A stretch of DNA of 64,000 bases, taken from JACRCT01 sp036504155. Lineage in GTDB: Bacteria; Myxococcota; Myxococcia; Myxococcales; UBA5297. The notes beneath the pieces were generated by a model, which saw only the letters and a list, made by a program, of their open reading frames with translations, was not told the origin of the DNA and searched no databases. This document shows positions 48,900 through 59,908 of this stretch, piece after piece. The stretch is taken from assembly GCA_036504155.1 (NCBI GenBank), contig DASXVQ010000092.1, positions 1-64,000 on the forward strand, written 5' to 3'. A program made the translations under genes and the position numbers. How positions within the stretch are numbered: the first letter of the stretch is position 1; the number at the start of each line of letters is the position of its first letter.

Positions 48900-50878
48900 T
48901 CGTTGCGCAGGCCGTCCACCGGGGCGACGCGACTGGCGCGCGTGGCCGGGTAGATGGTCGCCAGGTAGCTCATGGTGACGGCGATGAGTGCGACGATCGC
49001 GAACTGCAGCGCGTCGATCTTCACCGGCAGCTTGTCGATGTAATAGACCTCGGCGTCGAGCTGGATGATGCCGAGGTCGACCAACAGGCAGGCGAGGTAG
49101 CCCAGCACCAGCCCCGCCGCGGTCCCGATGATCCCGATGATCAGTCCCTCGAGCACGAACACCTTCATCACGCTGGTGTCGGTGGCCCCCATCGACTTGA
49201 GAATGGAGATCTCCTTGCGCTTCTCGAGGACCATCATGATCAGCGTGGAGAGGATGCCGAAGCAGGCCACCAGCACGAACAGCCCGAGCAGCACCGCCAT
49301 CACCAGCTTCTCCAGGCGCAGCGCGGAGAAGAGGTTCTTGTTCATCTCGCCCCAGTCCTTGGTGCGGTAGGGGTAGCCGTCGAGCGCGGACAGGATGGCC
49401 CGGGTGATCTGCCGGGTGTCGTCGATGTCGTCGGTCTTGATCTCCAGGCCGGTGACCGAGTCGGGCACGTTGAAGAAGGTCTGGGCCTCCCGGAGCGAGA
49501 TGTAGGCGAACTTGGCGTCGTACTCGTACATCCCGGTCACGAAGATGCCCGCGACGCGGAAGGGCCGGCTCTTGGGCATCGGCCCGGTGGGGCCCAGCTC
49601 GCCGCCCAGCGGGCTGACCACGTTGAGGCGGTCGCCCACCATCACCTTGAGCGAGTGCGCCAGCTCCTTGCCGATGAGGATGCCGGGAGTCGGCGCCGCG
49701 GGGGCCTCGTCCTTCTTGTCCTTGCCCTCACTGTCGGCGGCGCCCGGCTTCTTGGGCGCGATGATGTCCTCCATCGTCAGCGGCGGGTCCGCCTGCTCCT
49801 TCGCGCGCGCCTTGGGCGCCGAGTCCTCGTCGCTGGGCAGCAGGCGCCGCAGGCGGGCGCCGCTCTCGGGCTCGGCGATCTTCTCCGGGTGGTTCAGCCA
49901 GTCGAGCGAGCCCTCCTTGACGTTGGGCCCCAGGTTGGTCACGCCGGTGACGGTCTCGGGGTCGATGCCCTTGATGAGCGCGCCGGAGAGGTTCTGGTCG
50001 GAGGAGACCATGACCTCGTTGAGGATGAACGGGGTCGCGGCGACCACGCCGGGGACCTTGCGCACCTTGTCGGCGGCCTCGCGCCACTCCTTGAAGTCGT
50101 TGCCGTACTTGAGGACCACGGCGTGGGCGTTGGTGCCGATGATCTTGCCCTTGAGGTCGAGCTCGAAGCCGCTCATCACCGAGAGGACGACGGTGAGGGC
50201 GAAGACGCCCAGCGCCACGCCCGCCACGGTGATCCCGGTCATGATGCGGGTCGCCGAGTGCTTGCGCAGGCGCAGGTGGCTGCGGGCGATGAAGGCCTCG
50301 TACGAGAAGCGCAGGTCGAGCTTGCCGCTTCCGGCCAGGAGGTAGCCGAGCGACCCGCCGATGAAGGTGGCGAAGAAGATGGCGGCCGTCGCCACCCCGA
50401 CCCCGCCCATGGGGTTCTGCCCGAACATGCTCGCCAGGTAGCCCAGGTCGGACAGGAAGGGCCGGTACAGGCCGAACGGCGAGAGGAGCTGGCGGCCGAG
50501 GATCAGCGTCGTCGCGACGCAGAAGACCAGGCCGGTGCAGAGCACCTCCCAGGTGCCGACCTTGCGCTTGACCGCCGCGGCCAGGAACCCGGCCCCGCCG
50601 GCCGCCAGGATGGCGAGCGTGCCCGCGACCGCCAAGGCGCGCTCGGGGGCCATGCCCACCTTGGAGGAGAGCGTGATGGTGCCCAAGCCGGCGACCAGCC
50701 CGGCGATGCACTGCCCGACCAGCGTGATGATCAGCACCGCCGGAGAGAACGGCGGCGGCGAGGTCTTCGGCCGGCGCTCGTGCGCCCCCGGCCCCGCGGA
50801 CACGGCGGGCGGCGGCACCGGCAACGCGGCGCCGGTCGAGGTCGATGGTTGGCTTCGCGGTTCGGCGTCCAGGTTCAT
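48896..50878 (-). CDS. LolC/LolE-type lipoprotein-releasing permease with extra N-terminal membrane domain
   Basis: 660 residues from ATG 50876-50878. The usual LolC/E length is about 400-420. The core (about 205-660) has the FtsX arrangement: one helix (MTGITVAGVALGVFALTVV), a large periplasmic domain, then three helices, ending RVAPVDGLRNE. The extra first 200 residues hold a Pro/Ser-rich leader and four hydrophobic helices (about 48-70, 80-102, 108-126, 158-182). A charged, low-complexity insert (about 345-395) lies in the periplasmic domain. Only one permease gene is present, so it probably forms a homodimer (LolCD2 type) with LolD. It lies 29 bases after lysS. Confidence 0.9.
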
Positions 50879-50907
50879 GCCTTCTTCCGGAAGGTTGCCC
50901 GCGCCCT

Positions 50908-52491
<1,584 letters not shown>

Positions 52492-52522
52492 GGTCTTTCC
52501 TGGGTCGCGTTCGAGGGCGCGG

Positions 52523-52551
52523 ACCCTACCCCATCAGTCTGCCGTTGTCAG
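52523..52551 (-). promoter_or_regulatory. lysS: Candidate promoter of the lysS-lol operon
   Basis: Minus-strand CTGACA (52546-52551), 17-base spacer, TAGGGT (52523-52528), about 31 bases before the ATG. Confidence 0.45.
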
Positions 52552-52573
52552 TCGTCTGTCTTCCGGCGGTGGC

Positions 52574-53164
52574 CTACTGCTGGCAGGTGAAGAGCGTCCT
52601 CGACTGGTTGCCCGGCCAGTTGGTGAATCCGTACGCGAGGACCCCGCCGTTCCAGGTCCAGAGGTCGCCCGGGACGTAGTCCAAGCTGGCCCCGGCGCCG
52701 GCGCACTGGGTCAGGTCCAGCACGTTGGCGATCTGGTATCGGCTCCCGTCGGGGCAGGTGACGAGCAGGCCCTCGCCGGGCGACGACTGCTCGACGGTGC
52801 CGGCGCTCGTCTGCACCTTGAAATGGCCCTTGGCCAGCCCGGTCCTGGAGACGCAGTCCTTGATCGAGAAGCTCAGGCCCAGGTCCGACGGCGGGAGGGT
52901 CGCCGCCGGATCGAACGTGACGACCTTGCCGCCGCTGAAGGTGCAGGTCTTCAGGTCGGCGCTGAAGGCACCGACCTCGCTCTGGGAAGGCAGGCAGCCG
53001 TCGGCGACCTTGATGACCTCCTTCCAGCAATTGCTCTCCGAGGCGGCCCAGGCGCAGTCCAACTCCTTCGGGGCGCTGGGGGTGCCGGCGTCCCCCGACG
53101 ACGAGGTGAGGCCGCCGCAAGCCAGGACGAAGAGCGCCAGAAACGGGATCACGCGGTGGGCCAT
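52574..53164 (-). CDS. Lipoprotein of unknown function
   Basis: 196 residues. Signal with lipobox VLAC (Cys16), then a mature region with about eight cysteines in a beta-rich, low-motif sequence (CAWAASESNCWKEV, TCTFSGGKVVTFD, VTCPDGSRYQIANV). I recognise no family. A purine-rich Shine-Dalgarno (GAGAGGAAAG) precedes the ATG. It is divergent from the aldehyde dehydrogenase gene. The 200-base interval contains a GCAGGC-GCGGAG-GCCTGC hairpin (53257-53274) and nothing else clear. Confidence 0.65.
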   Translation of the reverse strand: MAHRVIPFLALFVLACGGLTSSSGDAGTPSAPKELDCAWAASESNCWKEVIKVADGCLPSQSEVGAFSADLKTCTFSGGKVVTFDPAATLPPSDLGLSFSIKDCVSRTGLAKGHFKVQTSAGTVEQSSPGEGLLVTCPDGSRYQIANVLDLTQCAGAGASLDYVPGDLWTWNGGVLAYGFTNWPGNQSRTLFTCQQ

Positions 53165-53364
53165 GGGCTTTCCTCTCTCTCGAAGCGCGCTAGCCTCCCA
53201 GACCCGCCCGCGTGCTTCAACAACTGCTCTGGGGCCCCCAGGTCGCCTACAGGGAAGCAGGCGCGGAGGCCTGCCCCTCCGGATTGCGGGCCTGACAGAC
53301 AGGCGCTAAGACAGCCGCCCGACGTCCGAAATTCCATCGCCCAGCGACAGGAAGGGAGCGCGCC

Positions 53365-54723
53365 ATGAAGTCCGTCGACCCCGCCACCGGTGAGCTGCTG
53401 CAGGACTACGCCGAGCACGACGACGGCGAGGTCCGGCGCCGCCTCGCGCTGGCTGGGCAGGCCTTCGCGCGCTGGCGCAAGACCGGCATGGCCGAGCGCT
53501 CCCAGGTGCTCAGGGCGGCGGCGGGAGTGCTGCGCAAGGACCTGGCTCGCTGGGCGGAGACCATGACGAAGGAGATGGGCAAGACCCTGCCCTCCGCGGA
53601 GGCCGAGGCCGAGAAGTGCGCCTGGGTCTGCGAGCACTACGCCGACGCCGCCCCGCGCTACCTGGCCCCCGACCCGGTCAAGACCGACGCCTCGGACAGC
53701 TACGTCCGCTTCGATCCCTTGGGCCCGGTGCTGGCGGTGATGCCCTGGAACTTCCCGTTCTGGCAGGTCTTCCGCTTCGCCGCCCCGGCGCTGATGGCTG
53801 GCAACGTGGGCCTGCTCAAGCACGCCTCCAACGTCCCCGGCTGCGCTCTGGCGATCGAGGAGATCTTCGAGCGGGCCGGCCTGCCCGAAGGCTGCTTCCA
53901 GACGCTGCTCGTCGGCTCGAAGGCGGTGGACGCCATCCTCGAGAGCCCGCTGGTCCAGGCGGTGACGCTGACCGGCAGCGAGCCGGCCGGCCGGTCCATC
54001 GCCGCCAAGGCCGGGAGCCTGCTCAAGAAGAGCGTCCTCGAGCTGGGTGGATCCGACCCGTTCATCGTCCTGGCCGACGCCGACCCGATCGAGGCTGCGC
54101 GCACGGCGGCGCGGGCGCGCTGCATCAACAACGGCCAGTCGTGCATCGCCGCCAAGCGCTTCATCGTCGAGGAGCCGATCGCCGAGGCGTTCGAGGGAGC
54201 GTTCACCCAGGAGATGTCCGGCCTGAAGGTCGGCGACCCGATGGACCGGGCCACCGACGTCGGCCCCCTGGCGCGCGAGGACCTGTTGACCGAGCTCGAC
54301 GCGCAGGTCCAGGCCTCGCTGAAGCAGGGCGCCCGGCTGCTGACCGGCGGCAAGCGCCTCCCGCGGCGCGGCCACTTCTACGCGCCGACCGTGCTCGCCG
54401 GCGTCGAGCCCGGGATGACCGTCTTCGACGACGAGACCTTCGGGCCGGTGGCCGCCGTCACCCGGGCCAGGGATGCGGCGCACGCGGTGGAGCTGGCGAA
54501 CCGCTCCAAGTTCGGCCTGGGGGCGAGCCTGTGGACGAAGGACACGGAGAAGGCGCGCGAGCTCGCCAGGTGGCTCGACTCGGGCTCGGTCTTCGTCAAC
54601 GGCATGGTCAAGTCCGACCCCCGGCTGCCCTTCGGCGGGATCAAGGCCTCGGGCTACGGGCGCGAGCTGGCCGCCTTCGGCATCCGCGAGTTCGTCAACG
54701 TGAAGACCGTCTGGATCCGCTAG
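53365..54723 (+). CDS. NAD(P)-dependent aldehyde dehydrogenase, succinate-semialdehyde dehydrogenase-like
   Basis: 452 residues, GGAAGGGAG six bases before the ATG. Aldehyde dehydrogenase superfamily: cofactor region MPWNFPFWQ, TLTGSEPAGR, catalytic Glu E226 in LELGGSDPF and nucleophile C260 in NNGQSCIAAKR, with FGPVAAV and FGGIKASGYGREL near the end. The best match in pattern is the short GabD/Sad succinate-semialdehyde group. The length fits. The substrate is not certain from sequence. It is followed by a small gene with its own Shine-Dalgarno, 69 bases on. Confidence 0.92.
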   Translation: MKSVDPATGELLQDYAEHDDGEVRRRLALAGQAFARWRKTGMAERSQVLRAAAGVLRKDLARWAETMTKEMGKTLPSAEAEAEKCAWVCEHYADAAPRYLAPDPVKTDASDSYVRFDPLGPVLAVMPWNFPFWQVFRFAAPALMAGNVGLLKHASNVPGCALAIEEIFERAGLPEGCFQTLLVGSKAVDAILESPLVQAVTLTGSEPAGRSIAAKAGSLLKKSVLELGGSDPFIVLADADPIEAARTAARARCINNGQSCIAAKRFIVEEPIAEAFEGAFTQEMSGLKVGDPMDRATDVGPLAREDLLTELDAQVQASLKQGARLLTGGKRLPRRGHFYAPTVLAGVEPGMTVFDDETFGPVAAVTRARDAAHAVELANRSKFGLGASLWTKDTEKARELARWLDSGSVFVNGMVKSDPRLPFGGIKASGYGRELAAFGIREFVNVKTVWIR

Positions 54724-54792
54724 GCCGGCAGGCTTCCCGTTTGCGCCGCGACGCCGGCGTGGCCATGCCTCTCCTCAAGGAGGGGTTGGTCC

Positions 54793-55101
54793 ATGAAGAT
54801 GATCCTGAAGGCGGCGCTGGGGGTGGAGACCTTCAACAACGCGGTCCGCGACGGCTCGGCAGGCCCGAAGCTCGGGCGGATCATGGAGGACCTCAAGCCC
54901 GAGAAGACCTACTTCTACGAGGAGAGCGGCAAGCGGACGGCGCTGCTCATCCTCGACGTGGCCGACCCCTCGAGGATCCCGATGGTGGCCGAGCCCTTCT
55001 TCCTGTTCTTCAACGCGAACGTCGAGATTCACCCGGCGATGACGCCGGACGATCTGGCCAAGGCGGGGCTCGAGCAACTCGGCAAGCGGTACACGAAGTA
55101 G
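54793..55101 (+). CDS. Small conserved-looking protein, DUF3303-like
   Basis: 102 residues. Compact alpha/beta pattern (KTYFYEESGKRTALLILDVADPSRIPMVAEPFF in pieces, then NVEIHPAMTPDDLAKAGLEQL) that resembles the small DUF3303-type proteins. No signal peptide. AAGGAGG lies nine bases before the ATG but can pair with the preceding CCTCTCC in a 7-bp hairpin (54768-54785, loop TCAA), which could limit translation. It follows the aldehyde dehydrogenase gene and may be cotranscribed. Confidence 0.7.
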   Translation: MKMILKAALGVETFNNAVRDGSAGPKLGRIMEDLKPEKTYFYEESGKRTALLILDVADPSRIPMVAEPFFLFFNANVEIHPAMTPDDLAKAGLEQLGKRYTK

Positions 55102-55118
55102 CGGGGCAGCCCCCGGCT

Positions 55119-55751
55119 CTACTTGGGCGGGGCAGCCGGCTTGCGGGCCGCCTTCCAGACCGCACCGGCGACGATGCACGCGCCGCCCGCCGCCAGAATG
55201 ACCTTCACCCCGGCCGTCGCCGCCTCGGCCTTGAGGAAGATGCCGAACGCCAGCACCGCCCCGACGACGCCGGCGGCGATGAGCCAGTTGGCGGGATCGA
55301 GATCCGACGACTCCGCCCGGACGCTCACTTGCGGCCCGTGGGGCGCCACCGGCTCGCCGCGGAGCCTCGCAGCCTCGTCGCGCTCGACGTGCGCGCGGTT
55401 GCGCAGGCGGATGACCTCGTCCCTGCGTTCATCGTCGCGCTCATGCCTTTCGCGCTGCTCCCGCTGGTCCCCGCGGCCGAACAGCGAGTCGTGGACGAGG
55501 CTGCCGACCTTCCCGTCCCGCTCGACCTCGTGGGCCTCCTGCTCGCGAACCTGAGCCGTCACCGCGTGCGTGAGCGCGTGGAGGTCCGCCGACATCCCGG
55601 CGTGCGGATCTCGCTGCTGCGGCGGCGGCGCATTGAAGGCGTCGTTCTCGGCCCGCCGCTCCGCGCTCCTGAAGTCCTGGCCGCAGTCGGGGCAGCCCTT
55701 CATCCCCTCCGCCATCTCCCTGCCGCACCTGGGGCACTTCTGCTTTGTCAT
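55119..55751 (-). CDS. Zinc-ribbon membrane protein
   Basis: 210 residues. An N-terminal zinc ribbon (CPRCGREMAEGMKGCPDCGQDF) has two CxxC pairs, followed by a charged, Arg/Glu-rich region (about 40-135) and two C-terminal membrane helices (about 155-170 and 180-200). The zinc ribbon faces the cytoplasm if the helices form a hairpin. Function not recognised. It converges on the small DUF3303-like gene with 17 bases between. Confidence 0.7.
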   Translation of the reverse strand: MTKQKCPRCGREMAEGMKGCPDCGQDFRSAERRAENDAFNAPPPQQRDPHAGMSADLHALTHAVTAQVREQEAHEVERDGKVGSLVHDSLFGRGDQREQRERHERDDERRDEVIRLRNRAHVERDEAARLRGEPVAPHGPQVSVRAESSDLDPANWLIAAGVVGAVLAFGIFLKAEAATAGVKVILAAGGACIVAGAVWKAARKPAAPPK

Positions 55752-55785
55752 GAGCGGGCCCTCCGCGAGGAAAGCCTACCTTGGC

Positions 55786-55959
55786 TCAGACCCTCCGTCG
55801 AAGCAGCACGAGGGCCAGCGCCGCGAGCGTGACGCCCCAGGCCGGCACGCCGCCGGGCGCGGTCGAGCAGCCCGACTGCACCACGCCCGTCCTCCCTGCC
55901 TGGCCCGGCGGCGGGACGATCGAAACCGGGATGCCCGCGTCCGGATCGTCATTTGGCAC
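55786..55959 (-). pseudogene. Orphan MYXO-CTERM tail, probable gene remnant
   Basis: A 57-codon frame from GTG 55957-55959 whose last 30 residues have the full MYXO-CTERM plan: a Gly-Cys (SGCSTAPGG), a hydrophobic helix (VTLAALALVLL) and RRRV at the end. MYXO-CTERM tails are sorting and anchoring signals at the C-terminus of large exported proteins. This frame has no signal peptide and no domain to sort, and an in-frame stop lies ten codons before the GTG. It follows by 44 bases a subtilisin that already ends with its own MYXO-CTERM. It is best read as the 3' remnant of a lost gene. A tiny expressed membrane peptide is the alternative. Confidence 0.5.
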
Positions 55960-56003
55960 AGGCGCCCCCGGGGGCCACGGGAAACGTCAGGCCATTCGGC
56001 GGA

Positions 56004-58334
56004 TTAGGCCGCGGTCCGGCGCCGACGTCGGAGCAGCACCAACGCCGCCAGGGCCAGCAGGAATCCGGGCTCTCCGCCGACTCCGCACCCGCAGCCGCCC
56101 CTGCACTCCCCTGCCTTGCAGCGCCCCTTGGAGCACTCGGTCCCGTCGGCCACCGCCGGTCCCGGCTCGCAGCTCCCGCTCGCCGGGTTGCAGGTGCCGG
56201 CCAGGCGGCACTCCTCGGCCGGGCAGGACTTCGCCTCCCCGGAGCAGGCTCCCCAGCGGCATTGATCGTTCGAGGTGCAGAGGTTGGAGTCGTCGCAGGG
56301 GCTGCCTTCGTCCTTGCGGATGACGCCGCAGGAGCCGTCCCCGGGGGAGCAGGTCCCCGGCAGGTGGCACTGGTCGGCCTCGGTACACACCAGGGGATCG
56401 GCCCCGGTGCAGACGCCCTCGACGCAGCGGTCGGTGCGCGTGCAGACGTTGCGGTCGTCGCAGGGCTCCCCGCTGGTCGGCGACCAGGCCAGGGGCGCGG
56501 CCTGCGCGGCGCAGGCGCTGCAGTCCTTGCCCGGCTCGCGCGCGCCGTCGGCGATGCACTCCTCCTGGATGATGCAGAGCGCGCACCTGCCGCCGCAGCC
56601 GTCGTCGCCGCAGTCGCGGGTGCGGCACTCCGGCGTGCAGCCGGCCTGGGGCCAGTAGACGGCGGCCTCGAGCAGGCTTCCCCCGCCGTCGGCGCCCCCG
56701 TCGCGAAGCTCGAGCGACCACGTCCCGTCGGCGCTCCCGCCGTCCAGCTCCGCGAGGCCGGCGGGCAGCCAGGTGTGCCCGACCACGCCGATGAAGTTCG
56801 ACAGGCCCTTGGGCAGCCGGAAGTCGGCCCGCTTCCCGGAGGGCGCGACGAGGCTGACCTGCAGCTCCTCGGGCTTGGGGTGGATGACCTCCAGATAGAG
56901 GTAGACGCCGTCGACCTGGCGCCCCAGGCCGCGGGCCTGCGCCTCGACGATCAGCGGGGCGCCGCCTTTGGGGATGGTGTTCTCGGTCGCCTCGCGGGGC
57001 CAGCGCGCCAGCTCGAGCGAGTCGAAGCTGCGGTCGTCGGGAGAGGCGCGCAGCTGGGCGAAGGGCCAGCCCCCGAACGGCCGCGCCGCGGCGTCCACCA
57101 GCAGCTTGCGGTGCAGCTGCTCCGGCGGCCACCAGGCACCGGTGCGGGACTTGCGCGCGCCCTGCAGCAGCGCCATGGCCCCGGCCACGTGCGGGGCGGC
57201 CATGGAGGTGCCGGTGTAGCCGTAGAGCCCGCCGGCGTCGATGTTCACCCCGGGGGCGACCAGGTCGACCATGCCGTTGCGGCAGGAGAAGCAGGTGATG
57301 TCGCCGGGGTGGCCCAGGAAGCCGCTGCAGGAGCCGCCCTCGTACTCGTCGTCGTACTGCGCGGCGACGGTGACGCCCAGGCTGATGCACGCCGGGGTGC
57401 CCAGCCCGTTCTCGTAGCCCTCGTTGCCGGAGGCCACCGCCATCAGGATGCCGTTCGTCTCCCACAGGGTCTGGAAGGCGGCGAAGAGCGGGTCCTTGTT
57501 GCAGGGCCGCGTGCGGTTCTCGTCGGCGCCCAGCGACATGTTGGCGGCGACCACCCGGTAGTACTCGGCGTTGGTGGTCAGCCACTGCATCGCGTCCAGC
57601 TCGTTGATCAGGGAGCTGACGTAGCCGTCGTACCAGACGTCGTAGTGGAAGACGTTGAGCGAGACGATGCGCGTGTCCGGGGCCATGCCCAGCACGATGC
57701 CCGCGACGTTGGTGCCGTGGGCCTCGCCGGCGGCGACGTCCGCCGCCGGATCGGAGGAGAAGTTCTGCACCGTCGAGACCAGGCACCCGGGCGCTCCCGG
57801 CCTGGGGCAGTCGCCGAAGAAGCCGTTGTCGTAGCGCACCGTGGAGTCGATGACCGCGACCGCGGTGCCCGAGCCCTTCTGGCCCTGGGCCTGGTACTCG
57901 GTGGCGCCGGTGAAGGCGAACGAGGCCTTCCCCAGCGGCCGCGAGAGGCGGTCGAAGTGCACCGCGCGCACCTCGGGGTCGCTGGCGAGGGCGTCGAGCG
58001 CCGCGGCATCCACCTCGACCGCCAGGAGCGGGAAGCTCGGCCAGCGCGAGACGGCCTTGAGGGGAGCGGTGGGCCGGGCCTGGAGCGCGCGCTGCAGGAT
58101 GCGGTCCTTGCGCCAGGTGAGCTGGGACTCGCGCACGGCCTGTCGGCGGGCGCGATCCTCGCTCTTGGGCAGGAACGTGAGCGGCCGGTCCGCGTCGTCG
58201 TCGGCGACCTCGACGACCACCCGCTGGAGAGGAGCCTTCCCGAACGCCGGGGCGATCCTCGGGTCGACCTCCGCCCGGGCCGGGCCGGCGGCCGTCAGGA
58301 GGAGCGGGGCGAACAGCGCAGCCAGGAAGACCAT
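56004..58334 (-). CDS. S8 (subtilisin-like) serine protease with P domain, Cys-rich repeats and MYXO-CTERM
   Basis: 776 residues from ATG 58332-58334. A GTG seven codons earlier is possible. Signal peptide (to about 21), propeptide with an inhibitor-like fold, then a subtilisin domain with catalytic Asp in VAVIDSTVR, His in EAHGTNVAGIV and Ser in GTSMAAPHVAG. A proprotein-convertase P-like domain (about 455-555) follows, then Cys-rich modules, including CGDDGCGGRC and CDDRNVCTRTDRC types, and a MYXO-CTERM (CGCGVGGEPGFLLALAALVLLRRRRR). The tail means sorting to the cell surface or release after processing. The protease probably acts on external protein. It lies 53 bases after the MepA-like gene on the same strand. 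Confidence 0.93.
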   Translation of the reverse strand: MVFLAALFAPLLLTAAGPARAEVDPRIAPAFGKAPLQRVVVEVADDDADRPLTFLPKSEDRARRQAVRESQLTWRKDRILQRALQARPTAPLKAVSRWPSFPLLAVEVDAAALDALASDPEVRAVHFDRLSRPLGKASFAFTGATEYQAQGQKGSGTAVAVIDSTVRYDNGFFGDCPRPGAPGCLVSTVQNFSSDPAADVAAGEAHGTNVAGIVLGMAPDTRIVSLNVFHYDVWYDGYVSSLINELDAMQWLTTNAEYYRVVAANMSLGADENRTRPCNKDPLFAAFQTLWETNGILMAVASGNEGYENGLGTPACISLGVTVAAQYDDEYEGGSCSGFLGHPGDITCFSCRNGMVDLVAPGVNIDAGGLYGYTGTSMAAPHVAGAMALLQGARKSRTGAWWPPEQLHRKLLVDAAARPFGGWPFAQLRASPDDRSFDSLELARWPREATENTIPKGGAPLIVEAQARGLGRQVDGVYLYLEVIHPKPEELQVSLVAPSGKRADFRLPKGLSNFIGVVGHTWLPAGLAELDGGSADGTWSLELRDGGADGGGSLLEAAVYWPQAGCTPECRTRDCGDDGCGGRCALCIIQEECIADGAREPGKDCSACAAQAAPLAWSPTSGEPCDDRNVCTRTDRCVEGVCTGADPLVCTEADQCHLPGTCSPGDGSCGVIRKDEGSPCDDSNLCTSNDQCRWGACSGEAKSCPAEECRLAGTCNPASGSCEPGPAVADGTECSKGRCKAGECRGGCGCGVGGEPGFLLALAALVLLRRRRRTAA

Positions 58335-58387
58335 TTGATGCCCTTCGTCCCCCACCTCACTTCATAAGGATGCGGCGGCGCGGATTC

Positions 58388-59818
58388 CTACTGTCTCACC
58401 CCGCTCGCCGGCTGGGGCGCCGCAGCCTTCTCCGGCTTGGGCTCGAGCTTGGGCTCGGGAACCGCGGCCGAGGCCGGCGGCGGAGAAGGCGGTGCTTCGG
58501 CGGCGGCCGGCACCGGGGCCGTTTCCGCAGGCGTCGGCGGCGCGGCCGCGGTCTCGGGCCTGGGCGGCGGGGTCAGCAGGGCCGGGGTGGAGGGCGGCAA
58601 GCGGCGCGGCGGGACCACCACCTCCGGCGGCACCGGGCAGTCGATGCACGCGGTCCCCAGCGGGATGGTGAGCGTGCGCCCGGCGCGGAGGAACGAGCTG
58701 GTCGTCCCGTTGGCCTTCTTGATGGCGGTGATCGTCGTGTCGTACTTGTGGGCGAGCTTGCCCAGGTTGTCGCCGCTGCGGATGCGGTGGACCGTGAAGT
58801 TGTACTCGGGCTTGCCCTTGGGCATCAGCGGCTGGACGCGGCGACCCAGCTCCTGGGAGCGCGGGCTGTAGTAGCGCACGTGGAAGTGGTCGCGGTGGCG
58901 GCGCGCGTGGAAGACCATCGAGCTCATCCCGTTCTTGAACAGGGAGGTGAGCCAGTCCGCGTCCTCGCCGATGGACTTCGCGTAGTCCCACAGCCGCTGG
59001 ATGAGCTTCTTGTCGACCAGGACGAACTGGACGTCGCCGGTGACGAGCAGCGCGCGCAAGAGCGCCCAGTTGCGCGCGACGTCGAAGCGGTCGGCCTTGC
59101 GCTTCGCCGGGTCGAAGGGCGTCAGGTAGAAGCTCAGGTCGACGTCGCGGCCGGCCTGGTGGCTGATGTGCGGGCGCAGCCAGCCGCCGTCGGGGCGCGA
59201 GATGTGGCCCACGCGCAGGGGCTCGCTCTCGGGGTAGACCGCGTTGACCTCCTCGATCGCCGCCTTGAGGTAGGCGACGACCTCCTCGGTCGTGTAGGTG
59301 TGCGCCGGGTCGGCCACGACCCACAGCGGGCCGTCGGGGAAGCGCACCGAGTTCACCAACCGCCCGGCGTCGGCAAAGCCGATGGAGAGCGGACCCAAGG
59401 AGGCGGGGTCCTCCTTCCAGCGCGTCTCCAACGCCTCGTCGTCGAGGTCGGCGGTGTAGCGCTTGCCCGGGACGACTTCGCCGTCGGCAGCCGTCGCCTC
59501 GGCCTGCGGCGCCTCGTGTTCCGGGTCGCGCTCCGGCTCCTGGTCTGCCTTGGCTGCAAGAGCCGGCCCGGCGGCGGCAGTGTGCGGCTCCGAAGGCGCA
59601 GCGGCGACGATCGGAGCTGCAGCACCCGCGTCCACTCCGTCCACCGGGTCCACCCCGTCCACCCGGTCCAGTGCGGACGCCTGCTTCAAGGCACCCGCGT
59701 CAGCCGGGACCGCGAGGCCGGCGTCGGCCCCCGCCGCCAGAACCGAGGCGTCCTGCCCCCGCGCGAGGAGCGGGAGGAGGACGAGCGAGCCGATGACCGC
59801 GAGCAGGAGCGACCGCAT
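58388..59818 (-). CDS. MepA-like LD/DD-endopeptidase with LysM domain
   Basis: 476 residues from ATG 59816-59818, preferred over an upstream frame extension. A TAGACT -10-like hexamer ends ten bases before it and no Shine-Dalgarno is present. Signal peptide to about 21, an Asp/Ala/Val-rich low-complexity segment (VDGVDPVDGVD), then a MepA-type (M74) domain with zinc motifs HISHQAGRDVD and HRDHFHVRY, a LysM (about 375-420: YNFTVHRIRSGDNLGKLAHKY in pieces) and a Pro-rich tail. MepA enzymes cut peptide cross-links in peptidoglycan and are penicillin-insensitive. It probably remodels the wall or lyses prey wall. Upstream lies the sigma/anti-sigma pair, separated by a terminator. Confidence 0.9.
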   Translation of the reverse strand: MRSLLLAVIGSLVLLPLLARGQDASVLAAGADAGLAVPADAGALKQASALDRVDGVDPVDGVDAGAAAPIVAAAPSEPHTAAAGPALAAKADQEPERDPEHEAPQAEATAADGEVVPGKRYTADLDDEALETRWKEDPASLGPLSIGFADAGRLVNSVRFPDGPLWVVADPAHTYTTEEVVAYLKAAIEEVNAVYPESEPLRVGHISRPDGGWLRPHISHQAGRDVDLSFYLTPFDPAKRKADRFDVARNWALLRALLVTGDVQFVLVDKKLIQRLWDYAKSIGEDADWLTSLFKNGMSSMVFHARRHRDHFHVRYYSPRSQELGRRVQPLMPKGKPEYNFTVHRIRSGDNLGKLAHKYDTTITAIKKANGTTSSFLRAGRTLTIPLGTACIDCPVPPEVVVPPRRLPPSTPALLTPPPRPETAAAPPTPAETAPVPAAAEAPPSPPPASAAVPEPKLEPKPEKAAAPQPASGVRQ

Positions 59819-59860
59819 GAAGGGCGGCAGTCTAGCCTGGAAGGCGCAGCGCCTCCTCCA

Positions 59861-59884
59861 AAATCTCCCCTCCCATCGGGAGGG
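59861..59884 (-). terminator. Rho-independent terminator of the sigma/anti-sigma operon
   Basis: 7-bp stem (59868-59874 with 59878-59884), three-base loop, then AGATTTT on the minus strand, 25 bases after the anti-sigma stop. Confidence 0.7.
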
Positions 59885-59908
59885 TCGGGAAGGGCCGCGG
59901 ACCACGGC

